NCBI RefSeq assembly: GCF_019263585.2
Contig: NZ_JADQDF010000001.1
Span: 4,474,501 to 4,538,500 of the forward strand
DNA: 64,000 nucleotides
Origin: Pseudonocardia oceani
Lineage (GTDB): Bacteria; Actinomycetota; Actinomycetes; Mycobacteriales; Pseudonocardiaceae
Direction: 5' to 3'
The position numbers and the translations under genes are program-made. The notes under the pieces are model-generated. The model saw nothing but the letters and a program-made list of their open reading frames with translations. It was not told the DNA's origin and searched no databases. Positions 26,246 through 34,498 of this stretch are shown piece by piece; position 1 is the first letter of the stretch; every line of letters begins with the position of its first letter.

Positions 26246-26274
26246 TTGACACGCGGGTGCGGGCCGAATAACCG
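26246..26274 (+). promoter_or_regulatory. Housekeeping sigma promoter for the sepIVA gene
   Basis: TTGACA (26246-26251), a 17-bp spacer and TAACCG (26269-26274): the best consensus promoter in the window. It lies 33 bp before the sepIVA-like start. Confidence 0.65.
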
Positions 26275-26307
26275 GGTCCGGGCGCGCCCGGTGAGAGGAT
26301 GCCCCGC

Positions 26308-27054
26308 GTGTACCGGGTCTTCGAATCGCTCGACGCGCTGGTCACGGTCGTCGAGGAGGCTCGGGGCGTCCCGATGACCTCGAACTGCGTGGTCCCCCGC
26401 GGGGACGTCCTCGAGCTGCTGGACGACGTGCGGGAGGCACTCCCGGGCGAGCTCGACGACGCCCAGGACGTGCTGGACCGCCGCGACGACCTCATCGGCG
26501 AGGCCGAGCGCGAGGCCGAGCAGGCCCGCTCCGGCGCGCAGGCCGACGCCGAGCAGATGCTCGCCGACGCCCAGGCGGAGGCGACGCGTCTGGTCGAGGA
26601 GGCCCGCGCCGAGGCCGAGCAGACGCTCGCGCAGGCCCGGCACGAGGCCGAGCGCGCCGTGGGGGAGGGCCGCCGCCAGTACACCGAGCTGACCGACCGC
26701 GCCCGCGCCGAGGCCGAGCGCCTCGACGCCGCCGGGCGCGCCACCTACGACCGGTACGTCACCGACGGGCTGGCCGAGCAGGCGCGGCTGGTGTCGCAGA
26801 CCGAGGTGGTGCGTACGGCGCACGCCGAGGGCGCGCGGGTCGTCGACGCGGCGCAGGCGGAGTCCGACCGGCTGCGCCGGGAGTGCGACGGCTACGTCGA
26901 CGCCAAGCTCGCCGAGTTCGAGGAGACGCTGGGCAAGGCGCTGCGCACCGTCGGCCAGGGCCGCAGCCAGCTCTGGCGCGGCCAGGGAGGCGGACCGGCG
27001 CCGGTGGCGCCCGGCTACGGCCGCTCGGGCACGGGGATGGACCTGATCGACTGA
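26308..27054 (+). CDS. sepIVA: SepIVA-like septation coiled-coil protein
   Basis: Homologue of the mycobacterial DivIVA-domain protein SepIVA (Rv2927c), involved in late division and polar growth. The product is 248 aa from GTG 26308. The N-terminal block VYRVFESLDALVTVVEEARG and VPMTSNCVVPRGDVLELLDD is nearly diagnostic. A long Ala/Glu/Arg coiled coil runs from about residue 65 to 225 (repeated EAE, QAR and AEA patterns). The C-terminal YVDAKLAEFEETLGKALRTV also matches the family. GTG at 26308 is preferred over ATG 26299 because GAGAGGA at 26292-26298 is then correctly spaced. The next gene is a MinD/ParA-like ATPase. Confidence 0.88.
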   Translation: MYRVFESLDALVTVVEEARGVPMTSNCVVPRGDVLELLDDVREALPGELDDAQDVLDRRDDLIGEAEREAEQARSGAQADAEQMLADAQAEATRLVEEARAEAEQTLAQARHEAERAVGEGRRQYTELTDRARAEAERLDAAGRATYDRYVTDGLAEQARLVSQTEVVRTAHAEGARVVDAAQAESDRLRRECDGYVDAKLAEFEETLGKALRTVGQGRSQLWRGQGGGPAPVAPGYGRSGTGMDLID

Positions 27055-27095
27055 CGATCGGCACGCAGCGCGTCGATCACGCTACTGTCCGTGCC

Positions 27096-28205
27096 ATGGC
27101 GCGACGGGTCGAACCCGACCCCGCGGGCTGGTGGGAGCGCTACGGGCACCGCCTCCACGTCGGATCGGGTGCGGGGGCGGGAGTGGGCAGTGCGAGCGGA
27201 GCCGGCGTGAACGGATCCGGTGCGAGCGGGAACGGCGCGGGCGGTGTGCGCACGGCCGGTGAGCTCACCGACGACCTGATCGTGCGCCGGCGCGCCGACG
27301 TGCCCGGTGAGGGCTGGCGCCAGGTGGTGCACCGGGTCAGCGGCGGGCTGGTGAACCCCGGCCCGAGCGAGCTGGAGCGCGTGCGGCGCCAGCTCGTGCA
27401 CCGGCTGCGCCGCCCCCTGCACGCCACGCACCGCATCGCCGTTACCTCGATCAAGGGCGGCGTCGGGAAGACGACGGTCGCCACCTGCCTGGGCCTCGCC
27501 CTGGCCGAACACCGCGGCGACCGCGTCGTCGTCCTCGACGCCAACCCCGACGCCGGCACGCTCGCCGACCGGCTCACCGGGGAGTCGTCGGTGACGGTCC
27601 GCGAGCTGCTGCGCGACGTCGACCGCATCCACTCCTGGGCCGACATCACCCGCTACACGAGCCTCGCGGGCCGGCTGCAGGTGCTCGCGTCCGAGCAGGA
27701 CCCGGCGTCCAGCGACGCGTTCAGCCGCGAGGAGTACGAGCGGGTCAGCGGCGCGCTCTCGCGGTTCTTCAACATCGTCATCACCGACTCGGGCACCGGG
27801 CTCGTGCACTCGGCGATGGAGGGCACGCTCAACCTCGCCGACAGCGTGATCATCGTCGGCGCCCCCACCGTCGACGGGGCGAGCCGGGCGAGCAAGACGC
27901 TCGACTGGCTGCTGGCCCACGGCCACCCCGACCTCGCCCGCGCCGCGATCGTGGTGCTCTCGTGCGACCGCACGAGCGACGAGGTCGACGCCGTCCGCAT
28001 CCGCGAGCACTTCGCCGCCCGCTGCCGGGCGGTCGTGGAGATCCCGCACGACCCGCACCTGGCGACCGGAGGGCGGGTCGAGCTGGCCCGGCTGCGGCCC
28101 CGGACCCGCGACGCGTTCCTCGGCCTGGCGGCGCTGGTCGCGGACGCCTTCGACCGGCCCCCGCTCGACGCCCCGCCCCCGTCCCCGTCCCCGCCGCACG
28201 CCTAG
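27096..28205 (+). CDS. MinD/ParA-family ATPase
   Basis: Deviant-Walker ATPase, 369 aa. The signature KGGVGKTTVATCLGLAL is at residues 120-136 and switch-like VVLDANPDAGTLADRL near 150. An Asp-rich Walker B is in IVITDSGTGLV. Residues about 23-50 form a Gly/Ser/Ala/Asn linker. It resembles the MinD-like proteins of actinobacteria also found near type VII secretion genes, but no such genes are here. It sits between sepIVA and DUF177, which are adjacent in mycobacteria. The start ATG is 7 nt after TACTGT (27083-27088; leaderless). Its role in positioning division proteins is inference. Confidence 0.85.
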   Translation: MARRVEPDPAGWWERYGHRLHVGSGAGAGVGSASGAGVNGSGASGNGAGGVRTAGELTDDLIVRRRADVPGEGWRQVVHRVSGGLVNPGPSELERVRRQLVHRLRRPLHATHRIAVTSIKGGVGKTTVATCLGLALAEHRGDRVVVLDANPDAGTLADRLTGESSVTVRELLRDVDRIHSWADITRYTSLAGRLQVLASEQDPASSDAFSREEYERVSGALSRFFNIVITDSGTGLVHSAMEGTLNLADSVIIVGAPTVDGASRASKTLDWLLAHGHPDLARAAIVVLSCDRTSDEVDAVRIREHFAARCRAVVEIPHDPHLATGGRVELARLRPRTRDAFLGLAALVADAFDRPPLDAPPPSPSPPHA

Positions 28206-28254
28206 TGCGGGCGGCGGGCGCGACCACTGCGCCGGGGGGCCTACCCTGGGAAGG

Positions 28255-28824
28255 GTGAGCGCACACCGTCCCGCGTCCCGCGGCCCCGTGAGCCCCTGGG
28301 TCTTCGGCACCCGGGAGCTCGGGCGCCGACCGGGCGCCATGAAGTCCTCCACCCGCACGATCCCCGCCCCGGCCGAGCCCGAGCGGCTGGGCCTGGAGAC
28401 GATCTGGGTGCCCGCGGGCAGCCCGGTCGAGCTCGAGGTCCGGCTGGAGTCGGTCAGCGAGGGCATCTACGTCTCCGGCACCGCGCACGCCGCCCTGGAG
28501 GGGGAGTGTGCGCGCTGCCTCGACCCGCTGACCGACGGGATCACCGTCGACCTGGCCGAGCTGTTCGCCTTCCCCGACAGCGTCACCGACGAGACCACCG
28601 ACGCCGACGAGCTCCCGCGCGTCGGCGACGAGCAGGTCGACGTGGAGCAGATCGTCCGGGACGCACTGGTCCTGGAGCTGCCACTGTCGCCGCTGTGCCG
28701 TCCCGACTGCCCCGGACTGTGCGTCGAGTGCGGCGAGAAGTGGGCCGACCTCGCGCCCGACCACGGGCATGAGACACTTGACCCTCGTTGGGCCGCTCTG
28801 CGTGAGCGCCTGCCTGCCGACTGA
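28255..28824 (+). CDS. DUF177/YceD-family protein
   Basis: Product of 189 aa with the YceD core: GECARCLDPLTDGITVDLAE and CRPDCPGLCVECGEKWADL, whose four cysteines suggest metal binding. YceD proteins are linked to rRNA maturation in plants and bacteria and nearly always precede rpmF, as here. The exact role is not settled. GTG at 28255 is 7 nt after TACCCT (28242-28247). A later in-frame start (ATG at 28339) giving a shorter N-terminus is possible. Confidence 0.85.
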   Translation: MSAHRPASRGPVSPWVFGTRELGRRPGAMKSSTRTIPAPAEPERLGLETIWVPAGSPVELEVRLESVSEGIYVSGTAHAALEGECARCLDPLTDGITVDLAELFAFPDSVTDETTDADELPRVGDEQVDVEQIVRDALVLELPLSPLCRPDCPGLCVECGEKWADLAPDHGHETLDPRWAALRERLPAD

Positions 28825-28865
28825 ACACCCCCAGTCGGAAATCGAGCACTGCTAGGAGATTCATC

Positions 28866-29048
28866 GTGGCCGTTCCGAAGCGCCGGATGTCGCGGTCGAA
28901 CACGCGCTCGCGTCGGTCGCAGTGGAAGGCCACTGCTCCCACGCTGACCGCGTGCTCGAACCGCGCCTGCCGGGCCGTCAAGCCCCCGCACGTGGCGTGC
29001 CCGACCTGCGGGCAGTACGACGGCCGCCAGGTCGTCAGCCCGGCCTGA
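28866..29048 (+). CDS. rpmF: 50S ribosomal protein L32, zinc-ribbon form
   Basis: Product of 60 aa beginning AVPKRRMSRSNTRSRRSQWK, the invariant L32 start. Four cysteines (CSNRAC and CPTC) make a zinc ribbon, with the first pair spaced C-x4-C rather than the common C-x2-C. GTG at 28866 has TAGGAGA upstream. rnc follows after 13 nt. Confidence 0.95.
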   Translation: MAVPKRRMSRSNTRSRRSQWKATAPTLTACSNRACRAVKPPHVACPTCGQYDGRQVVSPA

Positions 29049-29061
29049 TCCCCGGATACTC

Positions 29062-29802
29062 GTGCCAGGACACGGTCAGCAGGGGCCCGCAGACGACCGC
29101 GGGCCCCTGCTGCACGCCCTGGGTGTGGAGATCGGTGAGGAGCTGCTGGTCCTCGCGCTGACCCACCGCAGCTACGCCTACGAGAACGGCGGCCTGCCCA
29201 CCAACGAGCGCCTGGAGTTCCTGGGCGACTCCGTGCTGAGCATCGTCGTCACCGAGCGGCTCTACCTCGAGCACCCCGACCTCCCGGAGGGACAGCTCGC
29301 GAAGCTGCGCGCGAGCGTCGTCAACATGCACGCGCTCGCGGGCGTCGCGGAGACCATGGGTCCCGAGGGGCTCGGCGCTTACCTCTACCTGGGGCGCGGC
29401 GAGGAGATGACGGGCGGGCGCACGAAGTCGAGCATCCTCGCCGACGCCACCGAGGCCCTGATCGGCGCGATCTACCTGGAGCACGGCCTGGAGACCGCCC
29501 GCGAGGCGGTGCACCGGCTGTTCGACTCCCTGCTGGTCGGCGCGCCCCTGCTCGGTGCCGGCCTCGACTGGAAGACGAGCCTGCAGGAGTTCACCGCGGC
29601 CGCCGACCTGGGCGTGCCCGAGTACCGCATCACCGAGGACGGCCCCGACCACCTCAAGGTCTTCACGGCCACGGCGGTCGTCAACGGGCGCGACCTCGGC
29701 TCCGGTGACGGGCGCACCAAGAAGGAGGCCGAGCAGAAGGCCGCCGAGCTGGCCTGGCGCACGCTGACGGCCGAGGCCGCCACCGGCTCCGCCGCCTCCT
29801 GA
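29062..29802 (+). CDS. rnc: Ribonuclease III
   Basis: Double-strand-specific endoribonuclease for rRNA and mRNA processing, 246 aa. The catalytic signature NERLEFLGDSVLSIVVTERL is at residues about 47-66, and the second acidic cluster is DATEALIGAIYLE. The C-terminal dsRNA-binding domain spans about 167-235 (DWKTSLQEFTAAADLG, DGRTKKEAEQKAAELA). rpmF-rnc-mutM is a classic actinobacterial order. Confidence 0.96.
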   Translation: MPGHGQQGPADDRGPLLHALGVEIGEELLVLALTHRSYAYENGGLPTNERLEFLGDSVLSIVVTERLYLEHPDLPEGQLAKLRASVVNMHALAGVAETMGPEGLGAYLYLGRGEEMTGGRTKSSILADATEALIGAIYLEHGLETAREAVHRLFDSLLVGAPLLGAGLDWKTSLQEFTAAADLGVPEYRITEDGPDHLKVFTATAVVNGRDLGSGDGRTKKEAEQKAAELAWRTLTAEAATGSAAS

Positions 29803-29820
29803 GCCGGCTCGAGAAGCCCT

Positions 29821-30720
29821 GTGCCCGAGCTCCCCGAGGTCGAGGTCGTCCGGCGCGGCCTGGCCGACCACGTCCTCCATCGCACGATCTCCTCGGTCGA
29901 CGTCGCCCACCCGCGCGCGGTGCGCCGCCACCTCGCCGGCGGCCCCGACTTCGCCGCCCGCCTCGCCGGCCGCACGATCACCGCGGCCCGGCGCCGGGGC
30001 AAGTACCTGTGGCTCGACCTGGACGGCGACGACGGCGCGGGGGAGCGGGGCGACGACGCCCTCCTGGCGCACCTGGGCATGAGCGGCCAGATGCTCGTCG
30101 CCGACGAGGGCCGCCCCGACGAGAAGCACCTGCGCATCCGCCTGCGCTTCGACGACGACGGCCCCGAGCTGCGGTTCGTCGACCAGCGGACGTTCGGCGG
30201 GCTGTCGCTGCACCCCGTCGTCGGCCCCGACCGGCTGCCCGAGCCCGTCGCGCACATCGCCCGCGACCCGATGGACCCCGCCTTCGACCTCGACGCCGCC
30301 GTCGCGGGCATCCGGCGACGCCGCACCGGGCTCAAGCGCGCGCTGCTCGACCAGACCGTGGTGTCGGGCATCGGCAACATCTACGCCGACGAGGCGCTGT
30401 GGCGGGCGCGGCTGCACGGCGAGCGCCCCACCGAGAAGCTGACGCGCGCCCAGGGGCGGACGGTGCTCGCCGCGGCCGCCGAGGTGATGGACGCCGCGCT
30501 GGCCGCGGGCGGCACGTCGTTCGACGCGCTCTACGTCAACGTCAACGGCGCCTCGGGCTACTTCGACCGCTCGCTCGACGCCTACGGGCAGGCCGACCGC
30601 CCCTGCCGGCGCTGCGGCACGCCGATCCGCCGCGAGTCGTTCATGAACCGCAGCTCGTTCAGCTGCCCCCGCTGCCAGCCCCGCCCCCGCAGCGGTGCTA
30701 CAGCCATCCGCGGCGCTTGA
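29821..30720 (+). CDS. mutM: Formamidopyrimidine-DNA glycosylase
   Basis: Bifunctional glycosylase/AP lyase that removes 8-oxoguanine and formamidopyrimidines. The product is 299 aa, starting PELPEVEVVRRGL after the initiator, so the catalytic Pro1/Glu2 are exposed. The beta-turn Lys is in RRRGKYLWLDL. The H2TH region holds SGIGNIYADEALW, and the C-terminal zinc finger is CRRCGTPIRRESF with CPRC. GTG at 29821 is fixed by the need for the N-terminal proline. Its 3' end overlaps the convergent corA by 23 nt. Confidence 0.96.
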   Translation: MPELPEVEVVRRGLADHVLHRTISSVDVAHPRAVRRHLAGGPDFAARLAGRTITAARRRGKYLWLDLDGDDGAGERGDDALLAHLGMSGQMLVADEGRPDEKHLRIRLRFDDDGPELRFVDQRTFGGLSLHPVVGPDRLPEPVAHIARDPMDPAFDLDAAVAGIRRRRTGLKRALLDQTVVSGIGNIYADEALWRARLHGERPTEKLTRAQGRTVLAAAAEVMDAALAAGGTSFDALYVNVNGASGYFDRSLDAYGQADRPCRRCGTPIRRESFMNRSSFSCPRCQPRPRSGATAIRGA

Positions 30721-31732
30721 AGCTCGTGTAGAGCCCGAGGCCCAGCAGGATCATCAGCAGCACGGCGAACGGGTAGCCCAGCGTCCAGTGCAGCTCGGGC
30801 ATGACGTCGAAGTTCATGCCGTAGATCGAGGCGACGAGCGTGGGCGCGAAGAGGATGGCCGCCCACGAGGAGATGCGCTTGACCTGCTCGTTCTGGTCGT
30901 AGCCCGCCTGCGTCATCCGGGCCATCTCCTCGTTCTGCCGCTGTCCGACCAGCGCGGCGTTCACGGTGAGGATGTTGGTGAGCAGCGCGCGGAAGCCCTC
31001 GATGCGCTCCAGGACGCGCGTGGCGTGGTCGGCGACGTCGCGCAGGGCCCGGCGCAGCTCGAGGTCGCTCTCGGACGCGGTCTCCTTGAGGCGCTCGCGC
31101 AGGCCCGCGAACAGCGTCTCCAGGGGCTCCACCGCGCGCTGGAACTCGATCACCTCGCGGGTGAGGGTGTAGATGCGCCGGGAGACCCCCGGGTCGCCGC
31201 CGAAGACCTGCACCTCGATCTCGTCGATGTCGTCCTGCAGGCCGTCCAGCACCGGCGCGTAGTCGTCGACGACCTTGTCCAGCACGGCGTAGAGCACCGC
31301 GTAGGGGCCGGTGTCGAGCAGTGCGGGGTCGGCCTCGAGGCGCTTGCGCACCTCGCCGAGGTCGGGCTCCTCCGCGTGCCGCACGGTGATGACGTAGTCC
31401 TGCCCGACGAACAGGTGCACCTCGCCGATGTCGACGACCTCGTCGTGGTCGACGTAGCGGGCCGGGCGCAGCACGACGAACAGCAGGTCGCCGTAGCGCT
31501 CGAGCTTGGGGCGCTGGTGGGCGGTGACGGTGTCCTCGACGGCGAGGGCGTGCAGGCCGAACTCCTCGGCGACGGCGTGGATCTCCTGCTCGCTGGGCCG
31601 CAGCAGCCCGATCCAGCCGAAGGTCCGTGGTCCGGCGGGACAGGCCTTGAGCTCCTCGAAGGTGTGGTCGAGCGAGGAGGGCACGACGGCGCGCTTCCCG
31701 TCGACGTAGATCGCGTTGTCGACGACGGACAT
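30698..31732 (-). CDS. corA: CorA-family magnesium/cobalt transporter
   Basis: Pentameric divalent-cation channel, 344 aa. The long N-terminal cytoplasmic domain has coiled stretches, and two C-terminal helices carry the invariant GMN selectivity motif in ASIYGMNFDVMPEL between them. The protein ends in a basic tail (SFKRRGWL). ATG at 31732 has GGAG upstream. No M-box riboswitch was recognised in the roughly 155 bp before it. Confidence 0.93.
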   Translation of the reverse strand: MSVVDNAIYVDGKRAVVPSSLDHTFEELKACPAGPRTFGWIGLLRPSEQEIHAVAEEFGLHALAVEDTVTAHQRPKLERYGDLLFVVLRPARYVDHDEVVDIGEVHLFVGQDYVITVRHAEEPDLGEVRKRLEADPALLDTGPYAVLYAVLDKVVDDYAPVLDGLQDDIDEIEVQVFGGDPGVSRRIYTLTREVIEFQRAVEPLETLFAGLRERLKETASESDLELRRALRDVADHATRVLERIEGFRALLTNILTVNAALVGQRQNEEMARMTQAGYDQNEQVKRISSWAAILFAPTLVASIYGMNFDVMPELHWTLGYPFAVLLMILLGLGLYTSFKRRGWL

Positions 31733-31858
31733 GCGGACTCCTGGTCGTGCGGGCCGAATCTCCCGCTGCCGGGAGCGCGCCGCCAGCGTATCCGGGCGGG
31801 GTGTCCGCGGTGCTCGCCGACGGGCCGCGACGCGCCGGTGGTGGTGCGCGTGTGACAG

Positions 31859-31881
31859 TACTGCGCGTCGCGTAGTAGTGT
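31859..31881 (+). promoter_or_regulatory. PadR operator overlapping the -10 element
   Basis: Inverted repeat TACTGCGCG-T-CGCGTAGTA (31859-31877; one mismatch) whose right arm runs into the -10 hexamer TAGTGT (31876-31881). The GTG start lies 7 nt beyond. Binding here would block RNA polymerase, the normal PadR autoregulation layout. Confidence 0.6.
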
Positions 31882-31888
31882 CCGCCGC

Positions 31889-32206
31889 GTGGATCCGACG
31901 CAGCTGCTCCGAGGGGTGCTCGACCTGGCGGTGCTCGCGGTGCTCGACCGGGCCGACGGCTACGGCTACGAGGTCCTGCGGGGCCTGCGCTCCGCCGGGC
32001 TGGAGGACGTCGGCGACGCGTCGGTCTACGGCACCCTGCGCCGCCTCTACAACGCCGGGCTGCTGACGTCCTACGTCGTGCCCAGCGAGGAGGGCCCGCA
32101 CCGCAAGTACTACAGCCTCAACGCGCTGGGCCGCGAGCGGCTGGCCGAGTCGACCGCGACCTGGCACACGTTCGCGAAGACCATGGAAGGGCTGGTGGAC
32201 CGATGA
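31889..32206 (+). CDS. PadR-family transcriptional regulator
   Basis: Winged-helix repressor, 105 aa. The PadR signature is LDLAVLAVLDRADGYGYEVL followed by DASVYGTLRRLYNAGLL and a wing containing GPHRKYYSLNALGRERL. It has the short (subfamily 2) C-terminus with a single dimerisation helix. It is probably leaderless and autoregulated by the adjoining palindrome. The downstream HAAS-domain gene overlaps by 4 nt, so the pair acts as one unit. Confidence 0.92.
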   Translation: MDPTQLLRGVLDLAVLAVLDRADGYGYEVLRGLRSAGLEDVGDASVYGTLRRLYNAGLLTSYVVPSEEGPHRKYYSLNALGRERLAESTATWHTFAKTMEGLVDR

Positions 32207-33354
32207 CCGCCGACGTGCACGGCGCAGCGCAGCAGGAGTACCTCGCGGGTCTGCGGGCCGCGCTGGCCGACCTGCCCGACGGCGAGGTGGGCGAGATCCT
32301 CGACGACGTCGGCGCGCACCTGGCCGAGCTCGACCCGGACGACGACCTCGTCGCGCGGCTGGGCCCGCCGCAGGCCTACGCCGCCGAGCTGCGGACCGCC
32401 GCGGGCTACCCGGCCGCGCCCGTCGCCGTCGACACCGCCCCGGCGGGCACGGGCGGTGCGCGGTTCGCCCTCGTCGCGCTGGTCGGGTCGACGGCGCTGG
32501 TGCTGCTCGCCGGACTCGTGGCGTTCGAGCCGGAGGCCGCGGCGCTGGTCCTGCTCCTCGCCCTGCTGCTCGGTCTGGCCGCGGCCCCGGTGGTGTTCCG
32601 GGCCGGGCCGCGCGTGGAGGCGGTCGCGGCGCTGCCCGCGGTCCGCGCGGCGCTGGCGTCCCGCACGGCCCCCGACTCCTCGGGAGGCCGCCTGCTCGGC
32701 TTCCTCGCGAGCCTGCAGCCCGCGTGGTGGCTGCTGCGGGCGCTCGCCGCGGCGGCGCTGGTCGGCCTGGTCCTCGGTGCCGCCGGCGCGCTGCAGGTGG
32801 TGCTGACCGGGCTCGTGCTCGCGCCGTTCTCGGTGTGGCTCGGGTTCCGCGCCCGCCGCGACCGCCGCTGGCTCTGGTCGGTCGTCCCGCTCAACGCCCT
32901 CGCCGCGGCCGTGGTGCTCGGCTGGCTCGTGCTGAGCCCTGGAGCGCCGTCCGACCAGGGCTCGTCGGCGACGTCGTCGTACCTGCCCGGCCTGTGGCAG
33001 GACGGGGAGCGCCCGATCGAGGACATCCGGCCCGTCGACGCGTCGGGCACCCCGCTGACCGGCGTCTACCTCTTCGACCAGGACGGCCGGCCGCTCGACG
33101 TGGGCGGGTACGGGGAGTGCGCCGTCGAGGACGGGACCCGCTCCGGCGCGGTGCAGCCCTACCCGCGGGGCGTCCCGCGCTACGACGACCGCACCGGCTC
33201 CTGCCGGCTCGTGCCGCCCGGCCCGCTGGTGGTGGCGGTGCCGTCGGCGACCCCCACCCCCGCTCCGGCGCCCCTGGCGACCCTCGCCCCCGTGCCGCCC
33301 GCCCCCACCACGGCGCCCCCGGCGCCCACCGTCCAGGCGCCGCCCACCGGGTGA
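32203..33354 (+). CDS. HAAS-domain membrane protein with Pro-rich tail
   Basis: Product of 383 aa. The N-terminal HAAS-like helical domain (about residues 8-70, YLAGLRAALADLPDGEVGEI) is the region usually paired with PadR regulators. Six or so hydrophobic segments follow at about 85-250. A soluble part near 260-345 contains three Cys, and the end is a Pro/Ala/Thr-rich tail. It may sense a membrane stimulus that relieves PadR repression; that mechanism is inference. ATG at 32203 overlaps the PadR stop. Confidence 0.78.
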   Translation: MTADVHGAAQQEYLAGLRAALADLPDGEVGEILDDVGAHLAELDPDDDLVARLGPPQAYAAELRTAAGYPAAPVAVDTAPAGTGGARFALVALVGSTALVLLAGLVAFEPEAAALVLLLALLLGLAAAPVVFRAGPRVEAVAALPAVRAALASRTAPDSSGGRLLGFLASLQPAWWLLRALAAAALVGLVLGAAGALQVVLTGLVLAPFSVWLGFRARRDRRWLWSVVPLNALAAAVVLGWLVLSPGAPSDQGSSATSSYLPGLWQDGERPIEDIRPVDASGTPLTGVYLFDQDGRPLDVGGYGECAVEDGTRSGAVQPYPRGVPRYDDRTGSCRLVPPGPLVVAVPSATPTPAPAPLATLAPVPPAPTTAPPAPTVQAPPTG

Positions 33355-33426
33355 CGTCCGCGTCGGGCGGCCGGTGGTGCGGGGGCTCCGCCGGCCGCCC
33401 GGACATCGCTGCCCGGAACCCGGGTG

Positions 33427-34143
33427 TCAGAACCCGAAGTTCTGCACCCAGTAGTTGCCCTCGTCGTCGAAGCCGACGCCGATGCCGGCGAAGTCGCAGT
33501 CGAGGATGTTGCGGCGGTGGCCCGGCGAGTTCATCCAGCCCTGCACGACCTCGGCCGCCGTCTCCTGGCCGCGTGCGATGTTCTCCCCGCCCGGGGAGGG
33601 GTGTCCCTGCGTGCCGATCCGGTCGTCGAAGCGGCGGCCGTCGCGGCTGACGTGGTCGAAGTAGCCCTGCGCGGACATGTCCTCGGCGTGGCCCTGCGCG
33701 GCGGCCGCGAGCCGGGTGTCGGTGGCGAGCGGGCCGCAGCCGGCCTCGGCGCGCTCGGCGTTGGTGAGGTCGACGACCTGCGCGGACGGGCCGCCGGAGC
33801 TGCGGCGGGGCGCGGCGGGCTCGGGCTCCGGGGCGGGCTCCGGCGTCGGCTCCGCGGTGGGCGTCGGCTCCGGTGTGGTGGTGGGCGCGCCCGTCGTCGT
33901 CAGGGCGGGGGCCGGCGCGACCGGGAACGGGACGACGGCCCGGCGGGCGGGTGCCGTCGTCGGTGCCGTCGTCGGGGCCGGGGTGCTCGGCGGCGCGGTG
34001 GCGGCCAGCGGCGTCCCCAGCGCGGTGTTCACGGCGTCGGGCAGCGCGGCGGCCGGGGCGACGACGGCGACCGTGCCGACGGCGACCGCGCCGGCGGCGA
34101 GCCCGGCGAGCAGGGGTGCCGCGCGGCGCCCGAGGCTGATCAC
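33427..34143 (-). CDS. Secreted CAP (SCP/PR1)-domain protein
   Basis: Product of 238 aa with a signal peptide (RRAAPLLAGLAAGAVAVGTV, cleavage likely after AAA at about 34-36). A Pro/Thr/Ala linker spans about 45-110, and a CAP domain covers the last 125 residues. CAP landmarks are VDLTNAERAEAGCGPL, AQGHAEDMSAQGYFDHVSRD and GWMNSPGHRRNILDCDF. The biochemical role of bacterial CAP proteins is largely unknown. GTG at 34143 lies 7 nt after TACGTT on the minus strand, so it is leaderless and shares a 21-bp gap with acyP. Confidence 0.88.
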   Translation of the reverse strand: MISLGRRAAPLLAGLAAGAVAVGTVAVVAPAAALPDAVNTALGTPLAATAPPSTPAPTTAPTTAPARRAVVPFPVAPAPALTTTGAPTTTPEPTPTAEPTPEPAPEPEPAAPRRSSGGPSAQVVDLTNAERAEAGCGPLATDTRLAAAAQGHAEDMSAQGYFDHVSRDGRRFDDRIGTQGHPSPGGENIARGQETAAEVVQGWMNSPGHRRNILDCDFAGIGVGFDDEGNYWVQNFGF

Positions 34144-34149
34144 GCCGGG

Positions 34150-34156
34150 TAACGTA
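34150..34156. promoter_or_regulatory. Bidirectional -10 element between CAP gene and acyP
   Basis: TAACGTA reads as TAACGT on the plus strand (acyP starts 9 nt later) and TACGTT on the minus strand (the CAP gene starts 7 nt later). The whole intergenic region is 21 bp, so the two genes appear to share one symmetric -10. Confidence 0.6.
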
Positions 34157-34164
34157 GCAGCCTT

Positions 34165-34455
34165 GTGAGTACCACCGAGCGTTCCTCCGTCCGGCTCACC
34201 GCATGGGTCCACGGCCACGTCCAAGGGGTCGGGTTCCGGTGGTGGACCCGCTGCCGGGCGCGGGAGCTGCAGCTCGTCGGCGAGGCCCGGAACCTGCGCG
34301 ACGGGCGTGTCGCCGTGATCGCGGAGGGTGAGCGGCGCTCCTGCGAACGGCTGCTCCTGCTCCTGCGGGGTGACCGGACGCCGGGGCGCGTCGACGAGGT
34401 CGTCGAGCAGTGGGGCGACCCGCGGGGCGGGTTCGACGGGTTCGTCGAGGCCTGA
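34165..34455 (+). CDS. acyP: Acylphosphatase
   Basis: Small enzyme hydrolysing carboxyl-phosphate bonds, 96 aa, the standard length. The active-site Arg is in VHGHVQGVGFRWWTRCRARE, and the second motif is GEARNLRDGRVAVIAEG (catalytic Asn). acyP upstream of smc is common in actinobacteria. Here an MFS gene lies between. It is likely leaderless from TAACGT. Confidence 0.93.
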   Translation: MSTTERSSVRLTAWVHGHVQGVGFRWWTRCRARELQLVGEARNLRDGRVAVIAEGERRSCERLLLLLRGDRTPGRVDEVVEQWGDPRGGFDGFVEA

Positions 34456-34498
34456 ACGGCCCCTGGCGCGGCGGGCCCCCGGCGGTGACGATGGCCCG

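Noticed and set aside
28206..28254. tRNA or other RNA gene in the short gaps of the window
   Set aside because: No cloverleaf, TTCGANNC loop or rRNA-like sequence was found in any intergenic gap.
31733..31888. Mg-sensing riboswitch before corA
   Set aside because: The 155 bp region is shared with the divergent PadR promoter and no M-box-like conserved elements were recognised.
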